Source: Pleurotus djamor
Lineage: Eukaryota > Basidiomycota > Agaricomycetes > Agaricales > Pleurotaceae
Assembly: GCA_029747585.1 (NCBI GenBank)
Contig: JAPEVF010000030.1
Location: 93,397-157,396, forward strand
DNA: 64,000 bases
Reading direction: 5' to 3'
Shown: piece by piece, positions 32,870 to 44,155 of the stretch
Numbering within the stretch: the first letter of the stretch is position 1
Layout of the letters: every line of letters starts with the position of its first letter
The notes under the pieces: model-generated
What the model saw: only the letters and a program-made list of their open reading frames with translations
The model's database searches: none
What the model was told of the DNA's origin: nothing
Program-made: the position numbers and the translations under genes

Positions 32870-33855
32870 TATGGCGATTTATTTAAAAAGGAGGAACGAG
32901 TGTCGAGTGAGAGTGAGCGTGGGCTGAGTCGTCTAAGGACGCGCAGGGAGATGACGGGAGGAAAGGAAGGAAGGAAACGCGACGGAGGTGCATTTTCATG
33001 ACCGAAACTATTTAAGTAGTAGCTCCATTTGATCGGAGCTTGAACTGTAAGTTTCACCGATCGGAGTCACAAAGTCTAAAATGCAGGGACCAGAAATTCT
33101 CCGCGGGAATTTTGGCTGGTCTCCGACGCTAGGCGCCCCTCTTTATGGTAGAAGTAACTTCCTCTTCATCGCTGTCTGCGACGACGCCGGCAGTTTGATG
33201 CTGAAGAGCTAATTTAAATAGTAAAGATTCTACTTTTTAATGCATATTTCTTTATCTTGCCGAATTGTGATCCTAGTGCTTCAATCCATCTAAGTTGAGT
33301 GGAGAGGTCTATAGAGTTCTCCGTCTTCCAGTAGTCTCAACCGGTAAGTAGTATCTGGGACCAGGGCCTTTGATCTAGTAACATGACGGTATAGAAGAGA
33401 TGTGTCAACAATTTTGCTGACAACTTGGTACACTGCCTCAGTTTCGTCGCCTTTTCAAACGAGAAATAATTGGGAAATTGCTCCAAGTCTACACCTACTA
33501 CGCATATGTCTACAGCAAGTGAACCATTAGTAGCTATTTCTGACTTGAGTACAATTCATAGTGCATGAAAGACATTTGCATGTCCTGAGGTCCTCCTTGG
33601 TGGCTATCATCGGCGAGCATTAAGTATCCGAAATTCAATAAAATCGCTAACATTGCTACTAAGCAAGTAGAAACAACCCTCAGCTACTGTAAAGGGCACG
33701 GAAGACGGGTTTTCAACGGCGCAATAGTCGGTAGGGGGACGTACAGGAGAGAAGAGAGGGGACATGAACCAACGCCGGAACAAGTCCGCGCGCTTGACAT
33801 TCCTGTATCTGATTCTCTGGGACATCCTCTCCCAGTGATCCGGTGCCCTCAGGCC
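32870..33855. promoter_or_regulatory. Long divergent intergenic region
   Basis: Nearly 1 kb between the GPI-type protein (left) and MOCS2A (right). A purine-rich tract (GGAAAGGAAGGAAGGAAA, about 32960-32977) lies about 90-110 bases upstream of the GPI gene start. No gene or RNA recognised in the rest, which must include both promoters. Confidence 0.4.
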
Positions 33856-34137
33856 ATGACCGCGACTCACCACTTAGAAGAAATCACCGTCCTCTACTTT
33901 GCTGCCGCCTCAACCGCACTCAACCTGACCGAGGAAACTATCCGCCTTCCCTCGGACGAGTTTACTCTCGCACAGCTACCAGCCCTCCTCATCGACCGCC
34001 ATCCAAACGCCAATCTCGGCCCCATCCTTGCTTCTAGCCAATGGAGCGTCGATGCCGAGATGATTGACGACGTCAACGCCTACATTTTCAAGGGTGGCGA
34101 AGAAGTAGCCGTCATTTGTCCAGTTTCGGGTGGATAG
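33856..34137 (+). CDS. MOCS2A: Molybdopterin synthase small subunit (MoaD/ThiS fold)
   Basis: Single-exon gene for 93 residues. The subunit carries sulfur as a C-terminal thiocarboxylate and, with the large subunit MOCS2B, converts precursor Z into molybdopterin for nitrate reductase and similar enzymes. The start TVLYFAAASTALNLTEETI, the middle DDVNAYIFKGGEEVAVICPV and above all the terminal Ser-Gly-Gly match the MoaD type; the free Gly-Gly end is the functional tail. It is intronless in an intron-rich genome. The metallo-beta-lactamase-fold gene starts 56 bases after the stop; no functional link is known. Confidence 0.9.
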   Translation: MTATHHLEEITVLYFAAASTALNLTEETIRLPSDEFTLAQLPALLIDRHPNANLGPILASSQWSVDAEMIDDVNAYIFKGGEEVAVICPVSGG

Positions 34138-34193
34138 CAGAGTAAGCGGCTCTGGTGGGAAATATTCACACCGATTCTCGTTTCCAAACCGCC

Positions 34194-35201
34194 ATGAACC
34201 CCGTTTCTGCTTTCACAGCTTCCAGACTCACCGAATCAACGTTTCTCATCCAAGAACCAAATGATATCTATAACGAACAACCTCTCATTTACGCAAAACT
34301 CTTATCACAATTTCTGATCTTGATCGACACTGGTTGTGGTGGCCGTACAAATGATCCCACAGTAGAAATCACCGACCTGCGCGAGTTCATAGAATCCGTG
34401 GCTGTAGATGATAACGACGGCCATCCGTTGAATCAACATGGTGAACGAGCTTACACCGTCATCACCACCCATTGTCATTATGATCATATCTGTAAGATCT
34501 ATAACCCAATACACATCCAAGTCAATCACAGAGCTCAACGAAAACGCAGTGGCCGTTGAAAAATTGTAAGAACGAAACTCAAAATGACATAACTTCGATG
34601 ATGATCGGAGAACCATGTATCATGTACAGTGCTGACTCTAAAATCGTCGCATCTTCAAACTCCCCTTCCTTCCTTTCGCCAAAAAATCTCCCTGCACACT
34701 CCCTCTGCGATGCTCTCAACATAAAAACCCCTAAACTACTCGCCCACTCTTGTCCCCCACATGCATCGCCTCCCTGGCACTCCTCTGACCATCCTTCATA
34801 CTCCTGGACACACCCCTGACGAACTTGCAATCTACGATGAGCAAGATCAAATGCTCTACGTCGGAGACACGACCTACGAAACCGCGCCGATCATCTTTCC
34901 AAACGAAGGTTCCATCTCCCAATGGATGATGAGTATGGATGATTTGATTCACTTCGTTACGGACAAAGGGGATGTAAAGATCAATGCGGGACATGAAACG
35001 TACATGAAACCAGTCTTGGAAGTGCTCACATCGTCTAAGGAATTTATGTTGGACGTATTGCAAGGTCGTGAACCGGTCAAGAAACGCATGGAGAAGCGGG
35101 GCGAGACGAACGTCGTCTACGAGCAAAGTAGCGGTAAATACAAGTTGATTTGCCCAGAGCGACTCATCAAAGAGGCTCGCCTCGAGCTGCATCTATCTTA
35201 G
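34194..35201 (+). CDS. Metallo-beta-lactamase-fold hydrolase, with one apparent frameshift
   Basis: Three exons (34194-34491, 34550-34565, 34630-35201) would give about 294 residues. The zinc motif is TTHCHYDHI, a His-x-His-x-Asp-His site completed at the first splice. The next metal ligand lies in the conserved ILHTPGHTPDELA, then an Asp in LYVGDTTYE and a His in NAGHETY. Exon 2 is only 16 nt. Between 34712 and 34760, in the run ATAAAAACCCCTAAACTACTC, the reading frame changes by one base with no possible intron; dropping one A restores a conserved-looking stretch. This is either a sequence error or a recent lesion. The substrate is unknown; the family includes glyoxalase-II-like and other hydrolases. 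Its TAG stop overlaps the stop of the opposite gene. Confidence 0.72.
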
Positions 35202-37898
35202 GCATACTTCAGATCCCCCACACCTTTACTAGTCTCGACATGATCCCCATGATCCACCTCTCCACTTCCGACGCTCAACCGACTTCGACTCCCAAACGTA
35301 CCAAAATAATCCTCCTGGTCGACTTCCCCCAATCCAGGAGGAGGCCACACGGCGTTCATCACTATCCACAGGATGGAACTGATGAGGAATCCCAAGAGAT
35401 ATGACATGTAATATAGATGCCTGTATGAGTTCTCCGTCTATAAGTGGACGATCACTCCAAAAACTCTAAACATGTACGTCCAGACAATTGGCACGCGAAT
35501 TGTTCCCCCAGCAATGGAGGCGCAAAATCCGGGGACACTAAGGAACACGCCCTAGATATTCCGGCGGTAAGGTGACTCGTCATGGTCTAAATACTGGAAG
35601 AAGCCCACCAACACCCATGCGATCGGTGCTCGCCAATTAACACCGTGCCAGAACCTAAGTTTGGTCATTCAGTAAACCTTGCGAGGGGAGGTAATCAGGT
35701 CCTCACCAATAATCGCTGTCGAAGTTTGGCATGTACATATGCGAAAGCTTCACTCGACGCTTCCGTATGATATGGTACTCAGTCTAAACGCAAACGATAA
35801 ACTGGCTTTGATCGTCAAGAATAGAATAACGGAACTAACAATCATAATCCCCGCTCTAAGGGACCCAGAAAAACGGCATAGCCAGATATAGCCGAGATGA
35901 ACGAATTAGCTGTCTATGAACACAAAACACGATTTAGTGGATGACTTGTGGGGCGGATAACACACATACGTTCAAAAGCTTCCACGGATTGATACATATT
36001 CCAATGATAGCAATGATGAATGAGCCCCGTCGGATATTGAGGTACTGTGGAAGAAGCGCGGCCAAGTCCATCCCCCCTACAACGCCTACAGCCACGGTCT
36101 ATTCGGCCTGGAATCAGCAGGACGAATCAGCTAATGGGTAGACAACTAACATTCACACATAGCTGTGACAGGAAAAACGCAAAAGCGGCGAAAAAGACGG
36201 CAGCACGCGCTCCAGGCCCTTGATGTTTCTGTATAGCTTCCAAAAGGTCGTACAACTTCCTACATGGGGACGTCAGTCAGAACAAGGAACGCTAAACTGT
36301 CAATCAACGGGAAAACTTACCACAGGAGAGGTTCGTCAGGATAGAAGCCCCTTGCACACGAGGTCGTTATAATCCCCAAAACATTCGACCCAAACAAGCA
36401 GATAGGGATGATGAATACCTGTCCCCATATCTGATCTCCTGGGTTGACGGCGTATCTTGAGAAGTCTTATCACCCACAATTCCTCCGTGAGATTCGTCTC
36501 GTTTGGACAGAGAGATAAGAAACCCACCACTCTGGTAAAGTATGCCTCCAGCCCAACCACCAATCCCACTGGTAATGAGCCTCATTATAGTCCAGCTTAG
36601 AGCAGAACCCTGAAGTCTGCCGATGCCGTAGACCTCTTCCGGGTTATGCCAGAGAGGACCGACGTTACCTTGCTTCGCCAGCGCCCAGATGAAGATGGCG
36701 AAGGCAGCGATAGTCACAATTACAGACGAGGCTATAGCGGGGATACGGTACCTAGAGGAGATGAGCCTTGTCAATACAGGGGAGTTTAAGGAATAACTCA
36801 ACTGTTCGGGACGCAAAAGGAATATGGGCAGCTGCACGATCCAGAAAATAATAAACGAGACTGAGCGGGCGGGATGAGTTATCAGGGATATAACAACCAT
36901 GCATTCCGGTTCGAAAGCCTACCAAACTCATTCGTTTGCATCGCAACGCCTGGTCCAAAGGTATTCTTCATGGTGTAGAAACTCGCTGATGAAAAGGGTC
37001 ATACCAGTACAAATATTGACGTTCAGACATCCTTTGCAGAAAACCTACGCCATATTGCACCAATCATATTCTTAACCATTTGCCCCCCGAACCAGCTCTG
37101 AACGCCATACCAGCAGCAAGATAAGATGATGCGTGCCGTCAATGGCACCCAAGCTCCACGTCTGTAGTAACAAGAACGTGAGTCGGGTAGAGTCAAGGGA
37201 GGCGTCGCGAGACCACTTACATCCCCCACCCCGTGCGATTAAGGACCGCCTACGGAAGAGGATCCGATGAACATCTGGAGAGGCGGGACAATGCGAAAGG
37301 CTCACAAAAGGGATGTGCCATTTCCCTCCCCCATGACCATTTATGACGAGGGCCATACAGATGCTACGGATCCATGATAAATGTGAGCAGATTATGAGGG
37401 AGGAAATTTCGAGCACTAACATGGCAGTGCTAACGGCATGTACTATAAGGAGAAGGACAAGATGATCAATCACCGCAACGCAGAAAGCCTAATACTTACC
37501 GGCCAAGGATTGACCAACCGTGATTCCAATGGCCACTGGTATGTCGAGCTGAGCACAGAACTGCGATGGTCATCGGAGTAACTTACACCCAGTCGATGCT
37601 GCGGACCATTCCGCAATATTAATCGCTACCGTCGATTAAATCGCTATGTATAAGAAAGTTTATTCATCGGAAGCGTACTTACCTGTGGCAAGCCAAAAGA
37701 AAACAAAGACTTTCTTCGTCCATGTTCGCCTAGATGGCGACAAAGGCAAAACGTCCTTGTTCTGATACGGCGATGAGTCCTTGGAGACCTGGAGTACTGA
37801 GATGAGATAGCATCCTCCGAACACACTAGGTAACGACGACAGACCTGAAGCCTCGAAAAGAGCCCTTTGACAGTGTTCTTGCTTTCCTCAACGTCCAT
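35198..37898 (-). CDS. NCS1-family permease (uracil/allantoin/nucleobase type), one apparent frameshift
   Basis: Nineteen exons: 37898-37845, 37788-37683, 37625-37587, 37535-37500, 37442-37421, 37363-37306, 37249-37221, 37161-37049, 36985-36923, 36860-36803, 36751-36528, 36465-36321, 36259-36157, 36098-35970, 35913-35840, 35783-35707, 35654-35609, 35551-35478, 35420-35198. They sum to about 556 residues once two bases are discounted. NCS1 marks are AINIAEWSAASTG, IGITVGQSLA, NGHGGGKWHIPF, CCWYGVQSWFGGQM, SDFSRYAV, QYLNIRRGSF, ANSFISAISGYAVFLGP and MPNFDSDYW. About twelve membrane helices are implied. In exon 35913-35840 an extra dinucleotide (or missing base) near 35853-35859 breaks the conserved GPL-AGIMI stretch. 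It imports a nucleobase-type substrate by proton symport; the exact substrate is not readable. The damaged exon may mean pseudogene or error. Confidence 0.78.
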
Positions 37899-38186
37899 TT
37901 CCTATGCCACGGAAAAGGGTGGAATCAGAGGCACACGAGCGGTCAAGGACGAAGATAAACCGCTCGGAATATCATGGGGAAGAATCATCCTATCTGGACG
38001 GGTCAGTGACTCCTGATAGATAGCTGCTTCTGCCGCGCAGAACCACCTTACCATGCCGTAAGAATCCCACCACGGGGGCCTGGGGCATCAATGGATCACG
38101 CACCATAGGTGGGTACTGACGACTATGTATAGTGCTAGCCTGGTCAGTATAAGTCACCAAGTTCACTCGACAACTTGCATCCAACA
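37899..38186. promoter_or_regulatory. Divergent promoter between permease and oxygenase
   Basis: 288 bases separate two outward-facing start codons, so the permease and the oxygenase share an upstream region and might be co-regulated. No specific site recognised. Confidence 0.4.
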
Positions 38187-39868
38187 ATGATGCCCACAGC
38201 TGTCTCCGTGCCTCTGAAGGCTTGGAAGTTCGCCGCACCTACGAAGGCGATACCTGAAGGTGAGCCCTGGGCCCTGGCCCCAAAACAACAACACACCAGC
38301 TCACAGGAACAGACCAGTACATCGACCTAGAAGTTATTGACCTCTCAGTCCTTGACTTCCCGGATGAAGCATCCCATCTGCAGTTTAATTCGTTGTCGGA
38401 ATCTTTGAAGGACCTTGTCTCAAAAGCGATAACTGCGTTCAAAACGACGGGCTTCATAACTGTCAAGGGACATGGGTTGATGCAAAATGAGTTGCAACGA
38501 CAATTCGACATAGGAAAGTTTCTCGTTGACGACGTCTCTGAGGAAGAAAAACGAGCTTTACTCGCAAACATGCCTGAAGGTGACTGGGCAGGATACAAGG
38601 TCTGAGCCAAGTGTTCGCTGGTTGTTCGCTGGAGCGCTCATGCATCAGGGGCAATTTCAGCCTCAGGGGTATCACCACCGACCCGACGGATCTTTTGACT
38701 GCCTCGAAGTTGGTAGAGTCCCCCTTAGGATGCCACTACGCTGATAAACGTTAGCACTACGACACATACCCAGAAACTGTGACTAGATCGAGGCTACCGA
38801 AGGCTGGGATACCTCTAATTCCCGACATTCGTCGATTTATTGAAGTGAGCTCTCCGAGTCACAACCCCTTGACACGATGATACTAACAGACATGTACAGC
38901 ACAATCACTATGTCGTACTACGGAAAGTTCTGGCCATTGTGTCTCTTGGACTTGGTCTCAACTCTGACGCGTGGGTTTCTCCCAATTCAACAAGGTTTAA
39001 ACGGATTCTTATTGCTGCTATCGTTATCAAGCCTCTGGAAAATGCACCACCGAGGTAAAATTGATAAGGGCAGTCTCATCCATGCCTCTAGCGACCATGT
39101 CGAATGGAACCACACAAAGGATCACTTGCGCTATGTTATGTACCGTGAGTCGTCTTCATAGTTCCATACACCATCTAACCATTGTTTACCCAGACCCTCC
39201 AACTGAAGAAGACAGAATGAAAAAGAGAAACTTGTGGTTCCCAGGGCATACCGACTCGTGAGTCTGTCAACGCGTCTTTCGCCCCATAGCCCACTTATTT
39301 TCCACTTAGAGGGACAATTACACTCCTTTGTGAGGAAGCAAAAACGTTGCTACTTCCCTCTACATTCTGATCCTCAACATTCACACCTAGATTCACAGCC
39401 AATTGCAGGCCTACAGATCCTGACACACTCTGGAGAATGGCGCTATGCTCGCCATTACCCTGGCCAAATCCTTGTCAATATCGGTGACACGATGGAATTC
39501 ATCACTGGCGGCGTAATTAAAGCAACACCTCACCGGGGTAAGAATCCCAACCACCTCGCCGCCGTTTCTTCTTGGCTGACCGCCCACACTTGGCTCAAGT
39601 CATGGAACCCCCTGAAGATCAGCGCCAGTACGATCGCATCTGAACCTTGCACCATTTTCCCGTGCCTAACAAACTACGTAGCCTTGATCGGCTGGGAATA
39701 TTTTACTTCGTGACACTCCTACAAGATATCGTCCTCAAGCCAATAGACCATCCTTCATTAGTGGCCATGGGCAGCAAAGACTTCTTCGAGGAATACTACG
39801 CCCTCGGTGGAGAGCCATTTACGGCAGAAGGTCTGTTCGCTCTTAGATCTTACTTGTTCCGTGATTGA
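38187..39868 (+). CDS. 2-oxoglutarate/Fe(II)-dependent oxygenase, isopenicillin-N-synthase-like
   Basis: Eleven exons (38187-38259, 38307-38599, 38661-38708, 38755-38844, 38900-38970, 39074-39144, 39194-39257, 39310-39329, 39391-39537, 39600-39627, 39682-39868) close to 363 residues. The N-terminal DIOX_N-type region has AITAFKTTGFITVKGHGL. The iron site is FPGHTDSGTITLLYSQP (His and Asp) and the distal His in KATPHRV; QRHLDRLGIFYF follows. Exon 8 is 20 nt. The segment between exons 5 and 6 is least certain (about 100 nt intron). Such fungal enzymes hydroxylate or desaturate small molecules; the substrate is unknown. It starts back to back with the NCS1 permease, so uptake plus oxidation of a related compound is a possible but unproven pairing. 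Confidence 0.82.
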
Positions 39869-40496
39869 TCTGGTGGTCGGAAGGCTGGCGTTCGGAGAAG
39901 GCAAAGCTGGTTGGAACTAAGCGTAAACAGAGGGAGAAGCGAGAGGCCGTAGACGTATTGGAGGATGTCACGTACCGATATATCTTCTAGTAAATACTAC
40001 CCAAGGCTATATGTATTTCATGAACGATATGCACGTCAAATCACACCCTGGTTTTACAGATCGTGCTTTGCGGTCGTCACACATGGTCTCAAGTTGTTAC
40101 GACAAGATATGGCCCTCGGCCCCTCGCCGGCTTTCTAGAAAGACAAAGATATACGAAAAGACCAAGGAGGGTGATGATCTTACCGTGTAGCTGCGCGGCT
40201 GTAATGGCAAAGAAGGATCTAAGAAGGTCCACGGGTTTGACACACCGATGACTTTCTCAAGGGAATGATAAATTAAAAGTACAAGGTCATAGTAGACTCT
40301 ACTTCCATGCGATGGCTGGCAGAATCCCCACTCGAGATAAGAGTCTTCCAGGTCGGTTCGCGGTCAGGGACCTGTCTAAAATGTTGCAGAGGCGTGCCAT
40401 TTTTGTCGACGATTCGAAGCTGAGTTGAGACAGAGCGTCACTGATAGCAACAAAGAAGCCACGATCGCAAAGAGTGTGATACAGCTGGGGATTAGA
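39869..40496. other. Intergenic (convergent), no gene seen
   Basis: Lies between the 3' ends of the oxygenase and CCDC174. Short overlapping frames on both strands carry no recognisable motif. Confidence 0.5.
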
Positions 40497-41896
40497 TTAG
40501 GTTGGGCGAGACAGGTCCTTTTCAAGCATGGCAAGGAAAGCGTCCGCATCGGGCGTTGAGGAAGAGGGAGCCTCCACAACCCTCGGGTGCTTAGGTTTGC
40601 TGCTGGATTGGGCCTCGAGCTGAGCGAAAGGATCTGAGGTAGGTGGAGGAGGCGGAGGTGCCGATTGGGCCTCACTCGAAGGCGGAAGCTTCATCTTCTT
40701 TCTCTTCTCGTCTAATACTTTACGCCGCTCCTCAAGCTCCCTCTTCCGTTTCTCCAGCGCGCGACTCTTACTAGACCCCTCGTTCTCCCTGCTTTGCATA
40801 CCTTCGACTTCCCCAGGTTTTACGTCCACCGCACCTATGTCTTTACGCGCCCGCTCTGTCTCTTCTCTAGCAGCCTTCAGTTCCTCCATCTGAGCACGGC
40901 GAGTTTCTTCGTCGCCGGAAAATTGATAGAATGCTGCACCCTTTGCACGAACTTCGCGAGCAGCATCGTAATGTGCATCGAGAGGGTTGTTCGCCTCGGC
41001 GTATGCTTTCTCAATTTCAGCCATGCGTTCCGCAGATGGTTCATAGATGGGAAAGTGGTTGACGGGATTGCCTGAAAGCCAATTTAGGTGGATTTGACTG
41101 AGACAACGGCGATGGACATACGAATGATAATATCCCTGAAAACTGATTGAGTTCGAGTGCTCGCCGAACATGCAATGAACTACTCACTCATCTTCATCGA
41201 TTTCGTCTTTATTTTTGGGTAGTAGATGTCGTGGAATTTCTGAGAGGGGAGCCGTCCTCATGCGGCCGAATTCATCTTCGTACTCGGTAATCGGATCGTT
41301 CTACAGACCGATTGAACTCAGTAAATTGTGTATATCAATATTGTGGACCTCACATCATCAATAGGTTTGGGCACCGTCCGCGACTCATCTTCATCCTCAC
41401 TATCAGGTTGGAAAAATTCCGAGACGGGTTGGGAGTCAAACTGTGTGTGGTCAACTACGGTTGACTGTCGAATTGGGAGTTAACCTACGTCCACTAATAA
41501 AGAGTCATACTGAGCATCGGTCAAGCCTCCCGATTTGCCCTTCTTCAGCTTTTCATAAATCTTCGCTTTTCGTTCCAAAGCAGCGCGAGCCGATTCCAAT
41601 GTAGGTTGGCTGACCGCCTCGAGCTCTATATCTCTCTGTNCCCGAGACTTGACACCCTTGTTTGCACGAGCCCATACTGTAGGTTTCTAAGAGTGATAGA
41701 GTTCAGACGTATACAGATCTTCAAGTCATACAGTACACACCTTGTCAGGTCTCTTGACGCCGCCTACGATAGCAGTGGCCTTCCCCGCGGCTTTGGATTT
41801 GTTGAATTCATCCTCCTGCTTAGATAGTTCCGCTTTGAGTTCGAAGAAAGATGTCGCGCTAATGCCTTTCGCCTTGGCTTTCGCATTATGTGACAT
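40497..41896 (-). CDS. CCDC174: CCDC174-like coiled-coil protein
   Basis: Six exons (41896-41741, 41686-41489, 41440-41354, 41300-41188, 41135-41122, 41071-40497) close to 380 residues. The animal homologue is a nuclear protein linked to the exon-junction complex and mRNA processing. Seen: the Lys/Ala/Glu-rich N-terminal helix (SATSFFELKAELSKQEDEF), the acidic SEDEDES segment, the conserved EYEDEFGRMRTAPLSEIP, then a long charged coiled coil (about 210-310) with EKRKRELEERRKVLDEKRKK, and a Pro-rich C-terminus. The fifth exon is only 14 nt and joins DEDE to the conserved DIIIRNPVNHFPIYEPS. Ambiguous bases near 41640 affect one residue. Confidence 0.85.
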
Positions 41897-42071
41897 AACA
41901 CTCACTTGCGGAGGGCTTCAGAAATTAGCTTTGATATGGAATGGGACAGAAATCAAACAGAAATGGGATTGAGAAGTAGGGTGCGCAAGCGCCCAGCGGA
42001 AGCCACATCAATGGACCAACCAAAGAATGAGAGACCACTGGCAGAGNCGGACTCAAGGGATGATTTATTGA

Positions 42072-42876
42072 TTAAATATCACTATTAGACACTCTTTGAG
42101 GGACACGATATATATACATGATGCAAAAGATGAGAGAATTCACAAGGCCCACAACGAGCATGGGCTTCACGACGGTGATACCAGCAAAATATTGAATACT
42201 AATGAACGTGTAGCACGCCATGATGTGTATAGAGAAACTACAACGGCGTCATACGTGTTTTCTCAGCATCGTGTAAGAGGAGGGGAGGTTGGTCACTCTT
42301 ACCCGTAAGTTAGTACGATGTATTTCATGCGCGAATCGCTCACTTCCATGCCTTGCCGTCTGATGNATGGGCTGGGAGANCCGGAGTCTCTGTATTCAGA
42401 CCAGAATGATAAATGCCTGTTCAACTTGGTCAAGCATCCAAGTTCCATGGCAAGGTCGGCCTCCTGTTTCTCCAAGCAAGCTAAGAACTCCTCGGCGCAG
42501 GTGACAGATATCAGCATTTGCGTAGNTGATATGGANTCCGTACTTGGAGAAGCAGGTCCTANTGAATCCATNCAAACGCTTTGGACGAACGTCTGCGTTG
42601 CCCCGGCCTCTCTTTGAGCTAAAGACGAGATATGAGCGCGGACTNGAGGTAGAGATNCTGAAGGAAACACACTGATTATGGGTTNACGACATGTAGGGCA
42701 AGTGCGTTGTTGATGGCGGATGTGGGCAGACCAACATCCAGAACAGTAAACATGGCCTGAAGATAATTTTGAATGCCTTCTTTTGATCAGATTGTGACGT
42801 ATGCCAGCCTACCACAGGACAAAGCANTGGGAGCGACGAACCGTCCATAGCAGAGACGGCAAAGGGGGTGGGACAT
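42072..42876 (-). CDS. RING-finger protein with C-terminal membrane tail, copy R1
   Basis: Four exons (42876-42813, 42756-42673, 42618-42303, 42237-42072) close to 209 residues. RING residues are Cys6, Cys9, Cys21, His23, Cys26, Cys29, Cys41 and Cys44, a C3HC4 finger as in E3 ubiquitin ligases. Exon 3 encodes a helical, charged middle. Exon 4 encodes two hydrophobic stretches (IHIMACYTFISIQYFAGI and PMLVVGLVNSLIFCIMYIY) before a short polar end. The frame after exon 3 stops at once, in GGGTAA, where GTAAGA is the donor. Several N bases leave residues undefined. By RING and exon sizes its closest copy is R6 at 54267-55026. A role as a membrane-bound ubiquitin ligase is inferred. Confidence 0.68.
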
Positions 42877-42919
42877 GATACGGACATGACGGGAGACACA
42901 ACGTTGCATTCGTTTGGCT

Positions 42920-42936
42920 TCGGAGCCTTTATGGCG
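42920..42936 (-). promoter_or_regulatory. TATA-like core of the R1 promoter
   Basis: On the minus strand CGCCATAAAGGCTCCGA ends 44 bases before the R1 start codon. Exactly the same 17 bases at the same distance precede R6 on the other strand. The CATAAAGG core fits a TATA box. Confidence 0.6.
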
Positions 42937-43127
42937 ACCTAATGGGTGCGTGGGCACGATTTCTTCGTCAGGCGTGGAAACCNCGGGTACGTCGGGCACT
43001 GCTCGACCGCGCACCATTGCAGTCGTCGAGGTTTTGCTGTGGTCTTTCGCATATGCATNATCAAAATTTCTGGGATAGCATAGCNCAACTCNCTTTGAAG
43101 GGCATGAGACCTCNNTGGCTGGCGAAA

Positions 43128-43919
43128 TTATCNTCTTGACATNATAAACAAAGAGAAGCCAGTCAGAAGGGGGGAGAAGCTGGNCATCAAGCGGATTGGG
43201 TTGGTAGCANTGATTTGCGAGTGAAANGCNGTGAACGCNGCGGACAGAAAGATCGAGAAAAAGNCCCTTTTGTTGAAGGTTATAATCAGAACACATCGNA
43301 GGGNTNTTCAAGANTTGTTGCACTCACAGGCACATTGGCATCAAGAATTCTTGGAGANTTTTCATGCGTTGCNAGTGTTGNTGTCTNNTAGCCAGNCCNT
43401 TCNNATCGCCTCGNTTGAAGGCGTACCANAAGTTCANANAGNTACNCATTCTTTCCANNGATGAGAACTCTGCGGTGAGTGTGAGTTCCCNGTCGTTCAG
43501 CCATGCCAGGGTCTCTTCCAGGCAAGATGCTCGAGCAGTAGAATAATCCATATCCACCGTAATGACAAAGTGAGGGTTCGTCGTAGGAGGAGAGCATGCA
43601 TAACTGGACTGGGGTTCGTCCGAGCTTGGGTGACGCAACTTGCGTATCGTCATGGTCTCACCGCGGCCTGATGGGGAGNCGTTAGTACAGAGTACGANAT
43701 ATATTNGAANANGGGCGCACCAGTCATAGANTCGCGGCAAAGAGGACAGTCATCGCGCCGACGGTGGANGTNTNCAGACAGGCNNNTCAAGCAGAATACA
43801 NGGCCTGANTNNCGATTTTAGAGACTATTGATCAGTCGNGTGGGCAGCGTACCACATCGCAGCGAAGTTGGTGATACAAAGGGTCCGTAGCATAATGTGC
43901 AGAGAGGGAAGTCTTCCAT
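43128..43919 (-). CDS. RING-finger protein with C-terminal membrane tail, copy R2
   Basis: Four exons (43919-43853, 43804-43721, 43667-43328, 43266-43128) close to 209 residues despite many N bases. The RING begins FPLCTLCYGPFVSPTSLRC and continues after the splice as GHVFC, then DDCPLCRESMTG. The middle region has GRGETMTIRKLRHPSSDEP and DYSTARASCLEETLAWLND, nearly the same as in R4. Exon 4 encodes a hydrophobic segment of the FFSIFLSAAFTAFH type followed by NPIRL and a second hydrophobic stretch. The in-frame stop after MPMCL is the donor CTGTGAGT. Exon 4 has exactly the length (139 nt) of exon 4 in R4. Confidence 0.66.
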
Positions 43920-44155
43920 GGCGTTGAGGTCAACCTCAAGGTGAGATAACAAGTTCAAGTTGGTCGATCCCGATCAGTCCGCGGACTTGGAGTCTGCTCA
44001 AAGTCACGCTCAACCGTTTCGCGGAAATTCTCTAGCTGTGGACATATTACATGCAGAATATACATGCGTGAATCTTGGAAGTATGTCTATGCAGGCGCGT
44101 CGTCCGAGACATCAATACACGATTTTCATCAGTCCGTTTCTTGGAAACGTTTTTC

